From Litorivivens sp041625495 (GTDB lineage Bacteria > Pseudomonadota > Gammaproteobacteria > Pseudomonadales > Spongiibacteraceae): a DNA stretch of 25,402 nucleotides. The stretch is from NCBI RefSeq assembly GCF_041625495.1, contig NZ_JBFJTH010000042.1, positions 1-25,402 on the forward strand, in the 5' to 3' direction. The notes beneath the pieces are model-generated. The model saw nothing but the letters and a program-made list of their open reading frames with translations, searched no databases and was not told the DNA's origin. This document shows positions 1 to 7,200 of the stretch, in pieces (position 1 is the first letter of the stretch; every line of letters begins with the position of its first letter). Both the position numbers and the translations under genes were made by a program.

Positions 1-408
1 CCGGGCATCCGTGCCTGGTGCGAGGATGCCGGCCTGCCCAATCTGCTGCCGCCCATCGAGCTGGAGGTTTGTGCGCCCTGGCCGGTCAGCAGCGCTGATG
101 CTGTTTTTTCCGCTAACACGGTTCACATTATGCATTGGCATCAGGTCGAAGCGTTTTTTCACGGTCTGGGCCGTGTACTGCGCCACGGCGGCACGTTCTG
201 CTTGTACGGCCCCTTCAACTATGAAGGCAAATACACCAGTGACAGCAATGCTGAGTTTGATCAATGGCTGCGACAGCGTGACCCCGGCAGCGGTATTCGA
301 GATTTTGAACGGATCTGCGAGCTAGCGCTGGCGCAGGATATTTCGCTGCGACATGACCACGCCATGCCGGCCAATAATCGCTTACTGGAATTTGTGAAAG
401 CCGACTGA
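1..408 (+). CDS. DUF938 family SAM-dependent methyltransferase (METTL26-like), 3' part only
   Basis: The reading frame is open from base 1 to a TGA at 406-408, so the 5' end lies outside the window; about 135 C-terminal residues are visible. Features shared with the DUF938/UPF0585 (human METTL26) family are the block SANTVHIMHW, the stretch GGTFCLYGPFNYEGKYTSDSN, the segment PGSGIRDFERI and the terminal MPANNRLLEF. The family has a class I Rossmann methyltransferase fold; the substrate is not established. The glycine-rich SAM site would be in the missing N-terminal half. The next gene is on the other strand, so this is the last gene of its unit. I see no convincing terminator of its own in 409-573; the hairpin at 574-601 has its T-run on the minus strand. 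The family call is confident, the activity is inferred from the family. Confidence 0.85.
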   Translation, partial: PGIRAWCEDAGLPNLLPPIELEVCAPWPVSSADAVFSANTVHIMHWHQVEAFFHGLGRVLRHGGTFCLYGPFNYEGKYTSDSNAEFDQWLRQRDPGSGIRDFERICELALAQDISLRHDHAMPANNRLLEFVKAD

Positions 409-573
409 CGTTAAGCAGCACCACAAACCGCAATCACCGATGGCACGCCGGGATCTCCGATTTGCGCCCCTTTTAACGTCAAGTGGAAGTCGAGTGCTTC
501 AACAATCGCTATGCATCGGTATAAGCGTGCACCAATAACACCAAAGCCTATCCACCACGCTTTACGATGAACC

Positions 574-601
574 AAAAAAAAGCCCTCCTAAGAGGGCTTT
601 T
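574..601 (-). terminator. Intrinsic terminator of the ompA-like gene
   Basis: On the minus strand the arms GCCCTC and GAGGGC enclose a 4-nt loop, are extended by four A-T pairs, and are followed by a run of eight T. It starts about 43 nt after the ompA-like stop codon. On the plus strand only four T follow the stem, so it works mainly for the minus strand, though it might weakly stop the methyltransferase transcript. Confidence 0.85.
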
Positions 602-643
602 ATGCCTATGTGCTCGCAGACACACGCAATGAACCAAATGGGC

Positions 644-1975
644 TTATCGCTCCGCCAGCACCTTCATCTCAACGCGACGGTTACGCTCGCGACCTTCCTC
701 GGTGCTGTTGTCCTTGATGGGCTGACGCTCACCATAGCCGCGGGCGACCATCCGGTCAGCGGCGACACCGCGACCTACCAGATAAGCCTTGACCGCGTTG
801 GCCCGATCTTGGGACAACATCAGGTTGTAGCTATCGGTACCTACGTTATCGGTATGACCCTGCAGCTCAACCACGAAGCTCGGCGAATCCAGCAAGGACC
901 TGGCCACCAGATCCAGAATACGCTGCGCATTAACCTGCAGTTTGGCGCTATTAAACCCGAAGTTAACGCCTTCCAGAATCACTGACTGCTGAACCGCACA
1001 ACCATTGGTCATAACGGATTCACCTGCGCGAGTATTGGGACACGAATCCAGATGATCACCGATCCCGTCGCCATCGCTGTCAGAACAGCCATACTCGTCA
1101 ACCGGCGTTCCCAGCGGGGTGCCTGGACAGCGATCCTGGGGATCAATGACACCATCGCCATCCAGGTCAGAGCAGCCATTTTCGTTTACCGGTGTACCCG
1201 GCGGGGTTCCCGGGCACTGATCGCGACTATCGGCAACACCGTCGCCGTCAGAATCAATAAAGCGGATCACCGTGCGCTCACGCACTTCACCGGGGAAATT
1301 AAAGCGCACACCTAACACCAGGTTGGTACCGCTGTATTCAATGGTCGAGTTATCGAACTCGGGTTGGCGGCTGTCGAAATAACGACCGCCAAGATCAATC
1401 ATAAATTCGTCAGAAACTTTAAAGTTCAAACCCAAACCAGCCTGTCCGAACAACACAGTATCGTCGCCATCATCAGATTTAATCTCGCTTGCGCCTACGC
1501 CCAAACCAACATACGGCTGAACAACACCCTTACGATTAAAATCAAACCAAAGGTTGCTCAATAGCGAGGTAGATTCGATCTCGCCAGTGCTCACCTTTAC
1601 GCCACCGATCTCACTGATTTCGTTTTTCATACGTTTGGCGCTGATATCGACACGCACCAGACCTTCAAAATCATAGCCCAATGACAAGGCAAAACCGTTG
1701 TCATCGTCGAATTTGGTTTCGATATCTTCAAACGTGCCGAGTGTCGACGTACAGGTACCGCCGCTTGGATCAACGTTGATAATAGGCAGACACAGGCTGC
1801 CGTTTGCCAATTGTCCCTGCGTGAACAGGCGACCTTCCGAGTCATCGAGATTGACCCGATCGTATTCAACACCAACGTACCAGTTATTTTCCGCCAGCGC
1901 GGGTAGCACCGACCCAACCAGAAGAGCCGCCACCGCAAGGCCACGCATCCCTGGAAGCGATTTAAAAGCTGTCAT
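644..1975 (-). CDS. OmpA-family outer membrane protein with thrombospondin type-3 repeats
   Basis: An outer membrane beta-barrel protein that probably anchors the envelope to peptidoglycan. From the chosen start it has 443 residues: a Sec signal peptide (1-28, ending LPALA), an 8-strand-type barrel (about 29-228, many alternating hydrophobic strands such as YVGLGVG), a Ca-binding thrombospondin type-3 region (about 240-326) with three DxDGDG units each followed by a CP(G/N)T segment, and a C-terminal OmpA peptidoglycan-binding domain (about 334-443) with LQGHTDNVG and RERNRRVEM. I chose ATG 1975 because a GGGGG run lies about 6 nt upstream and the signal peptide is then of normal length; in-frame starts at 1987 (ATG) and 1993 (GTG) would add 4 or 6 residues and have poor ribosome sites. 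A clear terminator follows at 574-601. A 12-codon ORF precedes the gene. The family is certain; the physiological role is inferred. Confidence 0.93.
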   Translation of the reverse strand: MTAFKSLPGMRGLAVAALLVGSVLPALAENNWYVGVEYDRVNLDDSEGRLFTQGQLANGSLCLPIINVDPSGGTCTSTLGTFEDIETKFDDDNGFALSLGYDFEGLVRVDISAKRMKNEISEIGGVKVSTGEIESTSLLSNLWFDFNRKGVVQPYVGLGVGASEIKSDDGDDTVLFGQAGLGLNFKVSDEFMIDLGGRYFDSRQPEFDNSTIEYSGTNLVLGVRFNFPGEVRERTVIRFIDSDGDGVADSRDQCPGTPPGTPVNENGCSDLDGDGVIDPQDRCPGTPLGTPVDEYGCSDSDGDGIGDHLDSCPNTRAGESVMTNGCAVQQSVILEGVNFGFNSAKLQVNAQRILDLVARSLLDSPSFVVELQGHTDNVGTDSYNLMLSQDRANAVKAYLVGRGVAADRMVARGYGERQPIKDNSTEEGRERNRRVEMKVLAER

Positions 1976-1989
1976 GACAACCCCCATCT

Positions 1990-2028
1990 TCACATACAGT
2001 GAACAGTTTTTGGATTGCGGGCTAACAT
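1990..2028 (-). CDS. Possible 12-codon leader ORF upstream of ompA
   Basis: On the minus strand an AAGGAG (2042-2037) lies 8 nt before ATG 2028, the best ribosome site in the ompA leader. The ORF encodes MLARNPKTVHCM and stops with TGA at 1992-1990, which overlaps the GTG at 1993-1991 and ends 14 nt before the preferred ompA ATG at 1975. It is in a different frame from ompA. It may be a translated leader coupled to ompA, or chance; an alternative ATG at 2034-2032 with the same AAGGAG would give only MRC. No known leader-peptide family is recognised. Confidence 0.25.
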   Translation of the reverse strand: MLARNPKTVHCM

Positions 2029-2165
2029 CGCATTATCTCCTTGAATTTTCAAGCCTATGTCCTTGACATTGGGGGGCTTATTGCCACCATACACAATGAA
2101 AACGTGCACTGGATCAACAATTACCCCATCCGCGCGGCACAATCGGGCCAACCAAAGGTGAATCG

Positions 2166-2585
2166 ATGACAACTAAACAGCTAAAGATTCTGCGTGCACT
2201 CACCTCGACTGCTCTTATCAGCCTACTGCTCGGCGCTGTATTGACGGTGATGAGCGGCCTGTTCAGCACCTTTTACAGCATCATGGTAGGCATCGGCACT
2301 GTACTGATAACACTGTATTGTTATCGGCGTGCCGACCAGAAGATCTCTGCCAGTCGCGATTATTATCTGTGGCGTTACGTACCGACGCTGGTGTTTGTGT
2401 TCGGGCCGCTCATTCTGATGGCGCTATCGGCAACAGAAGGCGACTGGTCGGTCACCGGCTGGCTGTTATTTTTACGATTCGGGGTTAGTTTTCTTATTCC
2501 CATCGCCTGCCTGATGATGCTGGAACGCCTGCTCAAGCAAGCTCTGCAAGCTGCGCGCTCAGACGCGAGGGACGGGGACGTCTGA
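2166..2585 (+). CDS. Small four-helix inner membrane protein, function unknown
   Basis: A 139-residue protein I do not recognise. It has four likely membrane helices, at about 12-32, 36-53, 70-88 and 97-120, separated by short loops; the loop YCYRRADQKI after helix 2 is basic, and the tail after helix 4 (QAARSDARDGDV) is hydrophilic. An AAGGTG ends about 6 nt before the ATG, supporting the start. It is a single plus-strand gene whose last 27 bases overlap the 3' end of the convergent EEP-family gene; no terminator is seen, as expected where both ends are coding. A perfect TTGACA at 2063-2068 is upstream but has no good -10 partner. The reading frame is well supported by the ribosome site and the membrane pattern; no function can be assigned. 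Confidence 0.7.
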   Translation: MTTKQLKILRALTSTALISLLLGAVLTVMSGLFSTFYSIMVGIGTVLITLYCYRRADQKISASRDYYLWRYVPTLVFVFGPLILMALSATEGDWSVTGWLLFLRFGVSFLIPIACLMMLERLLKQALQAARSDARDGDV

Positions 2586-3647
2586 CGGATCAACATTTTC
2601 CTGGGCCAGCTTTTCTTCGGCCCAGGCCTCGTCGTCTTTGTCAGACTCCAGCCCGTCCTGCTCACCTACGTAACGGCTGTCCAGCACCAGTTTCCCGTAG
2701 AGCGCAAAGTGATCCGAACCAAAGGGTGCGAGCCGTCGCAGAGAACGTACGGTAAAATGCTCGCTGTGGAACAGGTGGTCCAGCGGCCAACGCACCAACG
2801 GCAGGCCCGCGTGGTAGGTGTTGTACATACCGCGCCCTACACGAGGATCGAGCAGTCCGCTGATTTTGCGAAACAGCCGCGTAGTCTCGGACCAGGCCAC
2901 ATCGTTCAGATCGCCAGTAACCACCACCGGCTTGCGATACCCATCCAGGCTTTTGGCCACCATGATCAGCTCCGCGTCTCGCTCCGATGAGGCTTCATTC
3001 TCGGTCGGGCTCGGCGGCGCCGGATGCAGGAAGTGCACACGCACATACTGCTTTGACCGCAACTCCACCATGGCATGCATCGAGGGAACATCCTTTTCCA
3101 CCAGATAGTCCACCTGCGCGTCGTGCAGCGGCAGGCGGGAATACACATGCATACCGTATAGATTATCGAGCGGACATTTCAGCGTATGGGGATAGCGTGG
3201 CTCCAGAGCGTCGAGCTGATCCTGCCACCAGGCATCAGACTCCAGAGTAACCACGATATCTGGCGACATCTCGTCAACTAACGCCAGAAAACGCGCGGCC
3301 TGTCGGTTAGTGGTGAGCACGTTGGCGGTCAGCATGGCCAGGCTGTTGCGCTCATCACATGTATCGCTGGACAGCACTTCCCGACGCGCTAGCGGGGTAT
3401 AGGGAAAGATCCACCAGAGCTGATAGCCCAGGCAGGCGGCAGTGGCGAAAATCAGCCCCAGCCCCAGGGTTGACGTGATGTCCAGCAACGCAATCTGTAA
3501 CAGCAGCAGTACGCCGGCCAGCCACGCCAACTGCAAGCGCGGAAAATCCCAGCCCCGCACCCACCACACTTCCCGCCGCCACAGCGGCAGCAGGGTTGCG
3601 AGTATCAAAAAGCCAGAGGCAAGATTCAGTAACCAGAACAGTCGCAA
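2559..3647 (-). CDS. Membrane-anchored endonuclease/exonuclease/phosphatase (EEP) family protein
   Basis: A 362-residue protein with three N-terminal membrane helices (about 5-23, 38-56, 62-82) followed by an EEP (DNase I-like) domain probably on the periplasmic side. Metal and catalytic motifs are visible: TANV (N109), TLESD (E136), HFLHP (about 205-209), TGDLND (244-249), WPLDH (287-291) and GSDHF (310-314). The family cleaves phosphodiester or phosphomonoester bonds in nucleic acids, phosphoinositides or sphingomyelin; which applies here cannot be told. The start is uncertain: TTG 3647 is the first usable codon, 13 nt after the ppnP stop, with no strong ribosome site, so coupling to ppnP is likely. 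The 3' end overlaps the convergent small membrane protein gene by 27 bases. Probably cotranscribed with ppnP. Confidence 0.85.
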   Translation of the reverse strand: MRLFWLLNLASGFLILATLLPLWRREVWWVRGWDFPRLQLAWLAGVLLLLQIALLDITSTLGLGLIFATAACLGYQLWWIFPYTPLARREVLSSDTCDERNSLAMLTANVLTTNRQAARFLALVDEMSPDIVVTLESDAWWQDQLDALEPRYPHTLKCPLDNLYGMHVYSRLPLHDAQVDYLVEKDVPSMHAMVELRSKQYVRVHFLHPAPPSPTENEASSERDAELIMVAKSLDGYRKPVVVTGDLNDVAWSETTRLFRKISGLLDPRVGRGMYNTYHAGLPLVRWPLDHLFHSEHFTVRSLRRLAPFGSDHFALYGKLVLDSRYVGEQDGLESDKDDEAWAEEKLAQENVDPSDVPVPRV

Positions 3648-3660
3648 GCGAAGACCCGGA

Positions 3661-3972
3661 TTATTCGATATAAGTACAACAGTAATCGGTTGGCGCTTCG
3701 ATAATCAAATCAAACTTGGCATTGGCGGGCACATCGAAACTCTGGCCACCGACAATGTTTTTCCAGTCTTCACCCGGCAGACGCACTTTAAGCTGACCCG
3801 CCAGAATCTCCATCACCTCGGCGGCTTCGGTGCCAAAGGTATATTCACCGGGCAGCATCAGCCCGAGGGTTTTGCGACTGCCATCGGCAAATAGCACCGT
3901 GCGGCTGCTGACCTTGCCCTCAAAGTAAAGATTGGCGGCTTTAATAATGGTGACGTTCTCAAACTGCGACAT
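3661..3972 (-). CDS. ppnP: Pyrimidine/purine nucleoside phosphorylase PpnP
   Basis: A 103-residue small cupin (formerly DUF1255/YaiE), close to the usual length of about 94-105. Family features are NLYFEGKVSSRTV near the N-terminus, LGLMLPGEYTFGTEAAEVMEI, KVRLPGEDW, and the C-terminal FDVPANAKFDLII and PTDYCCTYIE. Known family members split nucleosides with phosphate into a free base and ribose 1-phosphate (nucleoside salvage). The ATG at 3972 has only a modest GGATT upstream. The gene is 69 bp downstream of the phoD-like gene and 13 bp upstream of the EEP gene, all on the minus strand; it is probably cotranscribed with the EEP gene, and pairing a nucleoside phosphorylase with a phosphoesterase is consistent with nucleotide scavenging, though that link is inference. 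Confidence 0.92.
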   Translation of the reverse strand: MSQFENVTIIKAANLYFEGKVSSRTVLFADGSRKTLGLMLPGEYTFGTEAAEVMEILAGQLKVRLPGEDWKNIVGGQSFDVPANAKFDLIIEAPTDYCCTYIE

Positions 3973-4041
3973 AAGTAATCCAGATTTCAGAGTAGAAGAG
4001 CGGCGTCATTCTACCCGAAAACTGCAGCATAGCGTCTGCCG

Positions 4042-6102
4042 TCAGGAAAGGGGGTCCGCCTGCAGGGAATTTTCACCATTTCGCACACGATAGCGCGCCG
4101 CCAGCACTTCACCATCGTTCTCCGAATCTGTTACGTCGCGCAGGTGATACCAGCTGGCGCGGCAGTGCGTCGGCGTCACCTCCAGCACCACGTAGCCACG
4201 CTCACTCAAGTTGCTGTAATGGATATGGGGGTTATAGAGCTTGAGAGTTTCTTCCAGTGCGGTGATACCCGTCTCGAAAGGCACCACTGCCTCCAGCCCC
4301 GGCGAGGTAATCGAGGGGGTTACAAACTCCACGCCATAGGTTGGCCCCTGTAGCTCTACCAGCGGCTCAATCCCGGGGTTAGTATTGAGCACGGCGGCAT
4401 TGACCAGTACCGGCTGCTGCAACTCCATAGCCCAAGAAGTATGAATATCTCCGGTGAGCACCACCACGTTATCAATCTGCAGGTTCTCAATAGCATCCCA
4501 CAGGGTCTGTCGACTGGCGGCATAGCCGTCCCAGCCATCGGTATTTAACACGTTTACCCATTCCGGCGAGACTGGCCCGGAGGGTGGGGAAGAAGGTTGC
4601 TCAGCCAGCAGGGGCGGCCCCTGAAACGGAGCCATCATGACTTGCTGCCCCAGCACCTTCCAGGTACGGGTACCTTTAGCTTTGCCCAGTCGTTCCAGCA
4701 GCCAAGCCTCCTGCAGCGGGCTTAGCAGTCGTCGATTCGCATCGTGATAATCCTCGTGGACAATATCGGGCTGTTGGTGGCGGCCACCTATCCGGGTATC
4801 AAGCATCATCAGCTCCAGCAGACGGCCAAACACAAAGCTGCGGTGAATCTGCGGATCAAAGGGGTCTGCAATATCGGCGATTGGCATCCATTCGTTGTAG
4901 ACCCGAACGCCGGTGGCTTTGCGGATTTCCCATTCGCCTTCCGTTGCAGGGCTATGATTTACCGCGCCGCCGCCGGCACCTCGACCATCCGGGTCAAAAC
5001 TGTTGTCGGTGGTTTCGTGATCATCCCAGGTAGTGATAAATGCGAACCGCGCGTGCAGCATTTGCAGATCGGGATCTTCGCGATAACGGCGATAGCGGGC
5101 TCGGTAGTCCTGCAGAGTGACAATTTCGACCTGATTATCACTAGCGTAGGTGCGGCCCTGAGCCACCACCGCGTCGTTGCCGTACTGGGCTTCGGTGTAC
5201 TCGTATATGTAGTCGCCGAGGTGGATAACAAAGTCTATTTCATCGCGCCGTGCAATATTGCGGTAGCCAATAAAGTAGCCATGGGGATAACTGGCGCAGG
5301 ACACCACGGCAAAGGTTAGCCCCTCCACCTGTGCACTTGCTTCGGGCAGGGTTCGCGCCCGCCCGACTAGCGAGTACGCGCCGGACGCCGTTTGAAAGCG
5401 GTAGTAGTAGGTCTGATCAGGCTCCAGGCCAGTGGCAACAACCTTTACCGTATAGTCAGCCTCGCTGCGCACAACCGTTTTCCCCGCCGCGACAAGCTGC
5501 GCAAAATCCGGCGTTCGCGCCACCTCCCAGTCAACCTGCTGGGCTGAGGCCAGCCGAGTCCAGAGAATCAGTGAGTTGGCGCCGGGATCACCAGCAGCGA
5601 CACCCTGCTGGAAGGGCTGCTCGGACAAATCATCCTGACCAGCAAAACCATTGGGCAATGCACCCTGCCCTGACCAGCTCAGCGCAAACGCGCCGTCGCT
5701 CAGGGTCAGCTGAAAACCAAAGCTATTCAACCACTGTCCGTCAACGGTCAGCGCCGCTTTTTCCGCTGGTACACGCAGCCACTGCATCAGGTAATCGCGC
5801 TCCCCCACCCGGTGGCGCCAGAACATACTGTCGACCATCAGCCCATGCACGGCAATATCAAATTGAGCGTCCAGCGGCGCGGTATCGCCCGGGAAATTCG
5901 AGTCCTCGACAGTAAAGCTCAGATTTCGGCCTGCATCAGACACCTGTAAGCGACCAGTGGCGCGATAGGTCAGAACGTCGGGCACATTCTCAGTAGCCGG
6001 CGCGGCGCCTGAACTGCCGGAGTCGTTGCAGGCAGCCAGCGTCGCAACACCCGCTCCTGCAAGCCCCATTCGAGAAAGAAAGGCGCGACGATTAATGGGC
6101 AC
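4042..6102 (-). CDS. phoD: PhoD-like alkaline phosphatase, Tat-exported lipoprotein
   Basis: A 686-residue metallophosphoesterase of the PhoD family. The N-terminus has a twin-arginine motif (NRRAFL, R5-R6) and a lipobox (LAAC, C25), so it is predicted to be a folded, Tat-exported lipoprotein. Residues about 41-160 are an extra domain before the usual PhoD_N start (QGVAAGDPGANSLILWTRLA, about 166-185). Metal-site motifs follow in order: SCASYPHGYF, IHLGDYIYEY, TTWDDHETTDN, TGDIHTSWAM and VTPSITSPG. PhoD enzymes release phosphate from mono- and diesters with Ca/Fe. The start is GTG 6102 with GAGG ending 7 nt upstream. An inverted repeat (AACATA, 5 nt, TATGTT) lies at 6115-6131 in the leader; I could not find a convincing Pho box. 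B. subtilis PhoD is about 580 residues, so this one is about 100 longer. Confidence 0.92.
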   Translation of the reverse strand: MPINRRAFLSRMGLAGAGVATLAACNDSGSSGAAPATENVPDVLTYRATGRLQVSDAGRNLSFTVEDSNFPGDTAPLDAQFDIAVHGLMVDSMFWRHRVGERDYLMQWLRVPAEKAALTVDGQWLNSFGFQLTLSDGAFALSWSGQGALPNGFAGQDDLSEQPFQQGVAAGDPGANSLILWTRLASAQQVDWEVARTPDFAQLVAAGKTVVRSEADYTVKVVATGLEPDQTYYYRFQTASGAYSLVGRARTLPEASAQVEGLTFAVVSCASYPHGYFIGYRNIARRDEIDFVIHLGDYIYEYTEAQYGNDAVVAQGRTYASDNQVEIVTLQDYRARYRRYREDPDLQMLHARFAFITTWDDHETTDNSFDPDGRGAGGGAVNHSPATEGEWEIRKATGVRVYNEWMPIADIADPFDPQIHRSFVFGRLLELMMLDTRIGGRHQQPDIVHEDYHDANRRLLSPLQEAWLLERLGKAKGTRTWKVLGQQVMMAPFQGPPLLAEQPSSPPSGPVSPEWVNVLNTDGWDGYAASRQTLWDAIENLQIDNVVVLTGDIHTSWAMELQQPVLVNAAVLNTNPGIEPLVELQGPTYGVEFVTPSITSPGLEAVVPFETGITALEETLKLYNPHIHYSNLSERGYVVLEVTPTHCRASWYHLRDVTDSENDGEVLAARYRVRNGENSLQADPLS

Positions 6103-6180
6103 AACACTACCTCAAACATAAGCCATATGTTGGAGGCGAAGACATTAGCAGAACAGTGTGACGGTTTTATGGCTGCCCAA

Positions 6181-6945
6181 CTAGGTCAGTCGGCCGTATG
6201 TTTCGTCCAGGTAGTCGATGATTTCATCCGATTCAAACATCGACACCCCCGAGTTCGGGTCTTCCAGATAAGGCGCCATCACCTGCCCCGTTTTCGCCTT
6301 GAGGGCCTGACGGTTCTCGCTGAGATGCTCGAAGTCCGGCCATAGCCGATTGCGAATAGGCGTAAGCGCAAAGTCTTGCCACTGGGCTTTACCAATATTG
6401 CGAATAATATAAGGCACTTCCAATTCACACAGGCGCTCACGCACCAATCGCGCATAAGGACTCGATTCAAAGCCCCACAGCACCAAAGGCTTCTGCGCGG
6501 GAGAGGAAGGTCGCGCAAACATGCCCTTGGTAGTGCGCAGCCCCGAGGCCAGCATGGACGACGTGGTATCAACCAGTTTCAGTCGCCACATTGAAGGAAT
6601 CTTGCACTCCCCGTAGGTGGTGTAGAGATAGGCAATGATATCTGCCGATTCGTAGAGCTGGAGGTCTGTGTTGGGGTCTACCAGAAAGGGAAACTGCGCC
6701 TTCCCACCCAGCCGTATTGCTTCGGGCCGAAAGCGCTCGCCGCGTTTCGGGCACGGATAGATCAAGACATCAATCTCAAGCTCGGTCAGCACCTCGCGCA
6801 CTAGCCGACAGTATGGACAGTTCTCCATTTCATAGAGCTGAAGGGTTTTAACCGGCTGCCGCGCCGCTGGTCGACTCATGGTTCCACGCCACAATGCCGC
6901 AGAGGAGGCGGCAAGCGAGCCGATCAGATTCAGGGTTGAGGCCAT
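6181..6945 (-). CDS. Tandem glutathione S-transferase N-terminal / glutaredoxin-like protein
   Basis: A 254-residue protein with two thioredoxin-fold GST-N domains and no GST C-terminal helical domain. Domain 1 (about 34-110) has CPYC (43-46), a cis-proline FPFL (85-88) and the glutathione-contact YESAD. Domain 2 (about 154-250) repeats the plan with SSPYARLVRE, APYLEDP and FESDE, but its two cysteines are replaced (SPYA), so it probably binds glutathione or a partner without redox chemistry. Similar double-domain proteins occur in bacteria and plant plastids; their reaction is unknown. I chose ATG 6945 because AAGGAG lies 6 nt upstream; a GTG at 6960 would put the ribosome site inside the gene. 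The N-terminus (about 1-22) is mildly hydrophobic. It is divergent from the ABC exporter operon across a 255-bp region rich in TTGAAC elements. Confidence 0.85.
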   Translation of the reverse strand: MASTLNLIGSLAASSAALWRGTMSRPAARQPVKTLQLYEMENCPYCRLVREVLTELEIDVLIYPCPKRGERFRPEAIRLGGKAQFPFLVDPNTDLQLYESADIIAYLYTTYGECKIPSMWRLKLVDTTSSMLASGLRTTKGMFARPSSPAQKPLVLWGFESSPYARLVRERLCELEVPYIIRNIGKAQWQDFALTPIRNRLWPDFEHLSENRQALKAKTGQVMAPYLEDPNSGVSMFESDEIIDYLDETYGRLT

Positions 6946-6993
6946 GGAGCTCTCCTTCACAAAAAATCCATCATACGGACAAACATCGAGGTA

Positions 6994-7182
6994 TTGAACT
7001 CCAGAAAACCGTCCCTATTTATTGAACAATTCAATAGTCAACCGGAACAAGGCTCTACTAGCTACTCAGTCTCGGTGTGTGGTTGAACGAAAATGACAAC
7101 AACGGTGCTTTGCCAGACTACTAACAACATGCCCCGGCCCGCCCGTCCTCCGCCGCTTTGAACGGCCCTGCAATCCGTTCAA
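6994..7182. promoter_or_regulatory. Cluster of five TTGAAC/GTTCAA elements between divergent genes
   Basis: In the 255-bp region between the tandem GST-N gene and the ABC exporter operon, TTGAAC occurs at 6994-6999, 7022-7027, 7083-7088 and 7158-7163, and its complement GTTCAA at 7177-7182. The second copy is part of a perfect inverted repeat (TATTGAA, CAA, TTCAATA; 7020-7036), and the last two form a hairpin. A given 6-mer on either strand would be expected about 0.1 times in this length. This looks like a set of binding sites for one regulator, but no regulator is encoded nearby. Confidence 0.4.
7158..7182 (+). promoter_or_regulatory. Perfect 8-bp stem-loop just before the exporter operon's ribosome site
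   Basis: The arms TTGAACGG (7158-7165) and CCGTTCAA (7175-7182) are perfectly complementary with a 9-nt loop. The AAGGAGG ribosome site starts 8 nt after the stem (7190-7196). There is no T-run, so it is not a normal terminator; it could be an mRNA hairpin affecting translation or stability, or a DNA operator. Confidence 0.4.
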
Positions 7183-7200
7183 CCAAGCGAAGGAGGATTT

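Noticed and set aside
1000..1260. Repeated DNA in the OmpA gene as a tandem repeat locus
   Set aside because: The three units are explained by thrombospondin type-3 protein repeats and have diverged in sequence.
2063..2091. Perfect TTGACA upstream of the small membrane protein gene as a promoter
   Set aside because: At spacers of 16-18 bp the best -10 candidate (CACCAT) matches only three of six consensus positions; not enough to call a promoter.
5331..5915. Long open frames on the strand opposite the phoD-like gene (also at 4744-5319)
   Set aside because: They have no ribosome sites or recognisable domains, and the other strand encodes a full PhoD-like protein with all metal motifs.
6103..6180. 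Pho box (CTGTCAT-like repeats) upstream of the phoD-like gene
   Set aside because: One partial match (CCGTCAC) is present, but no second repeat with 11-bp spacing is found.
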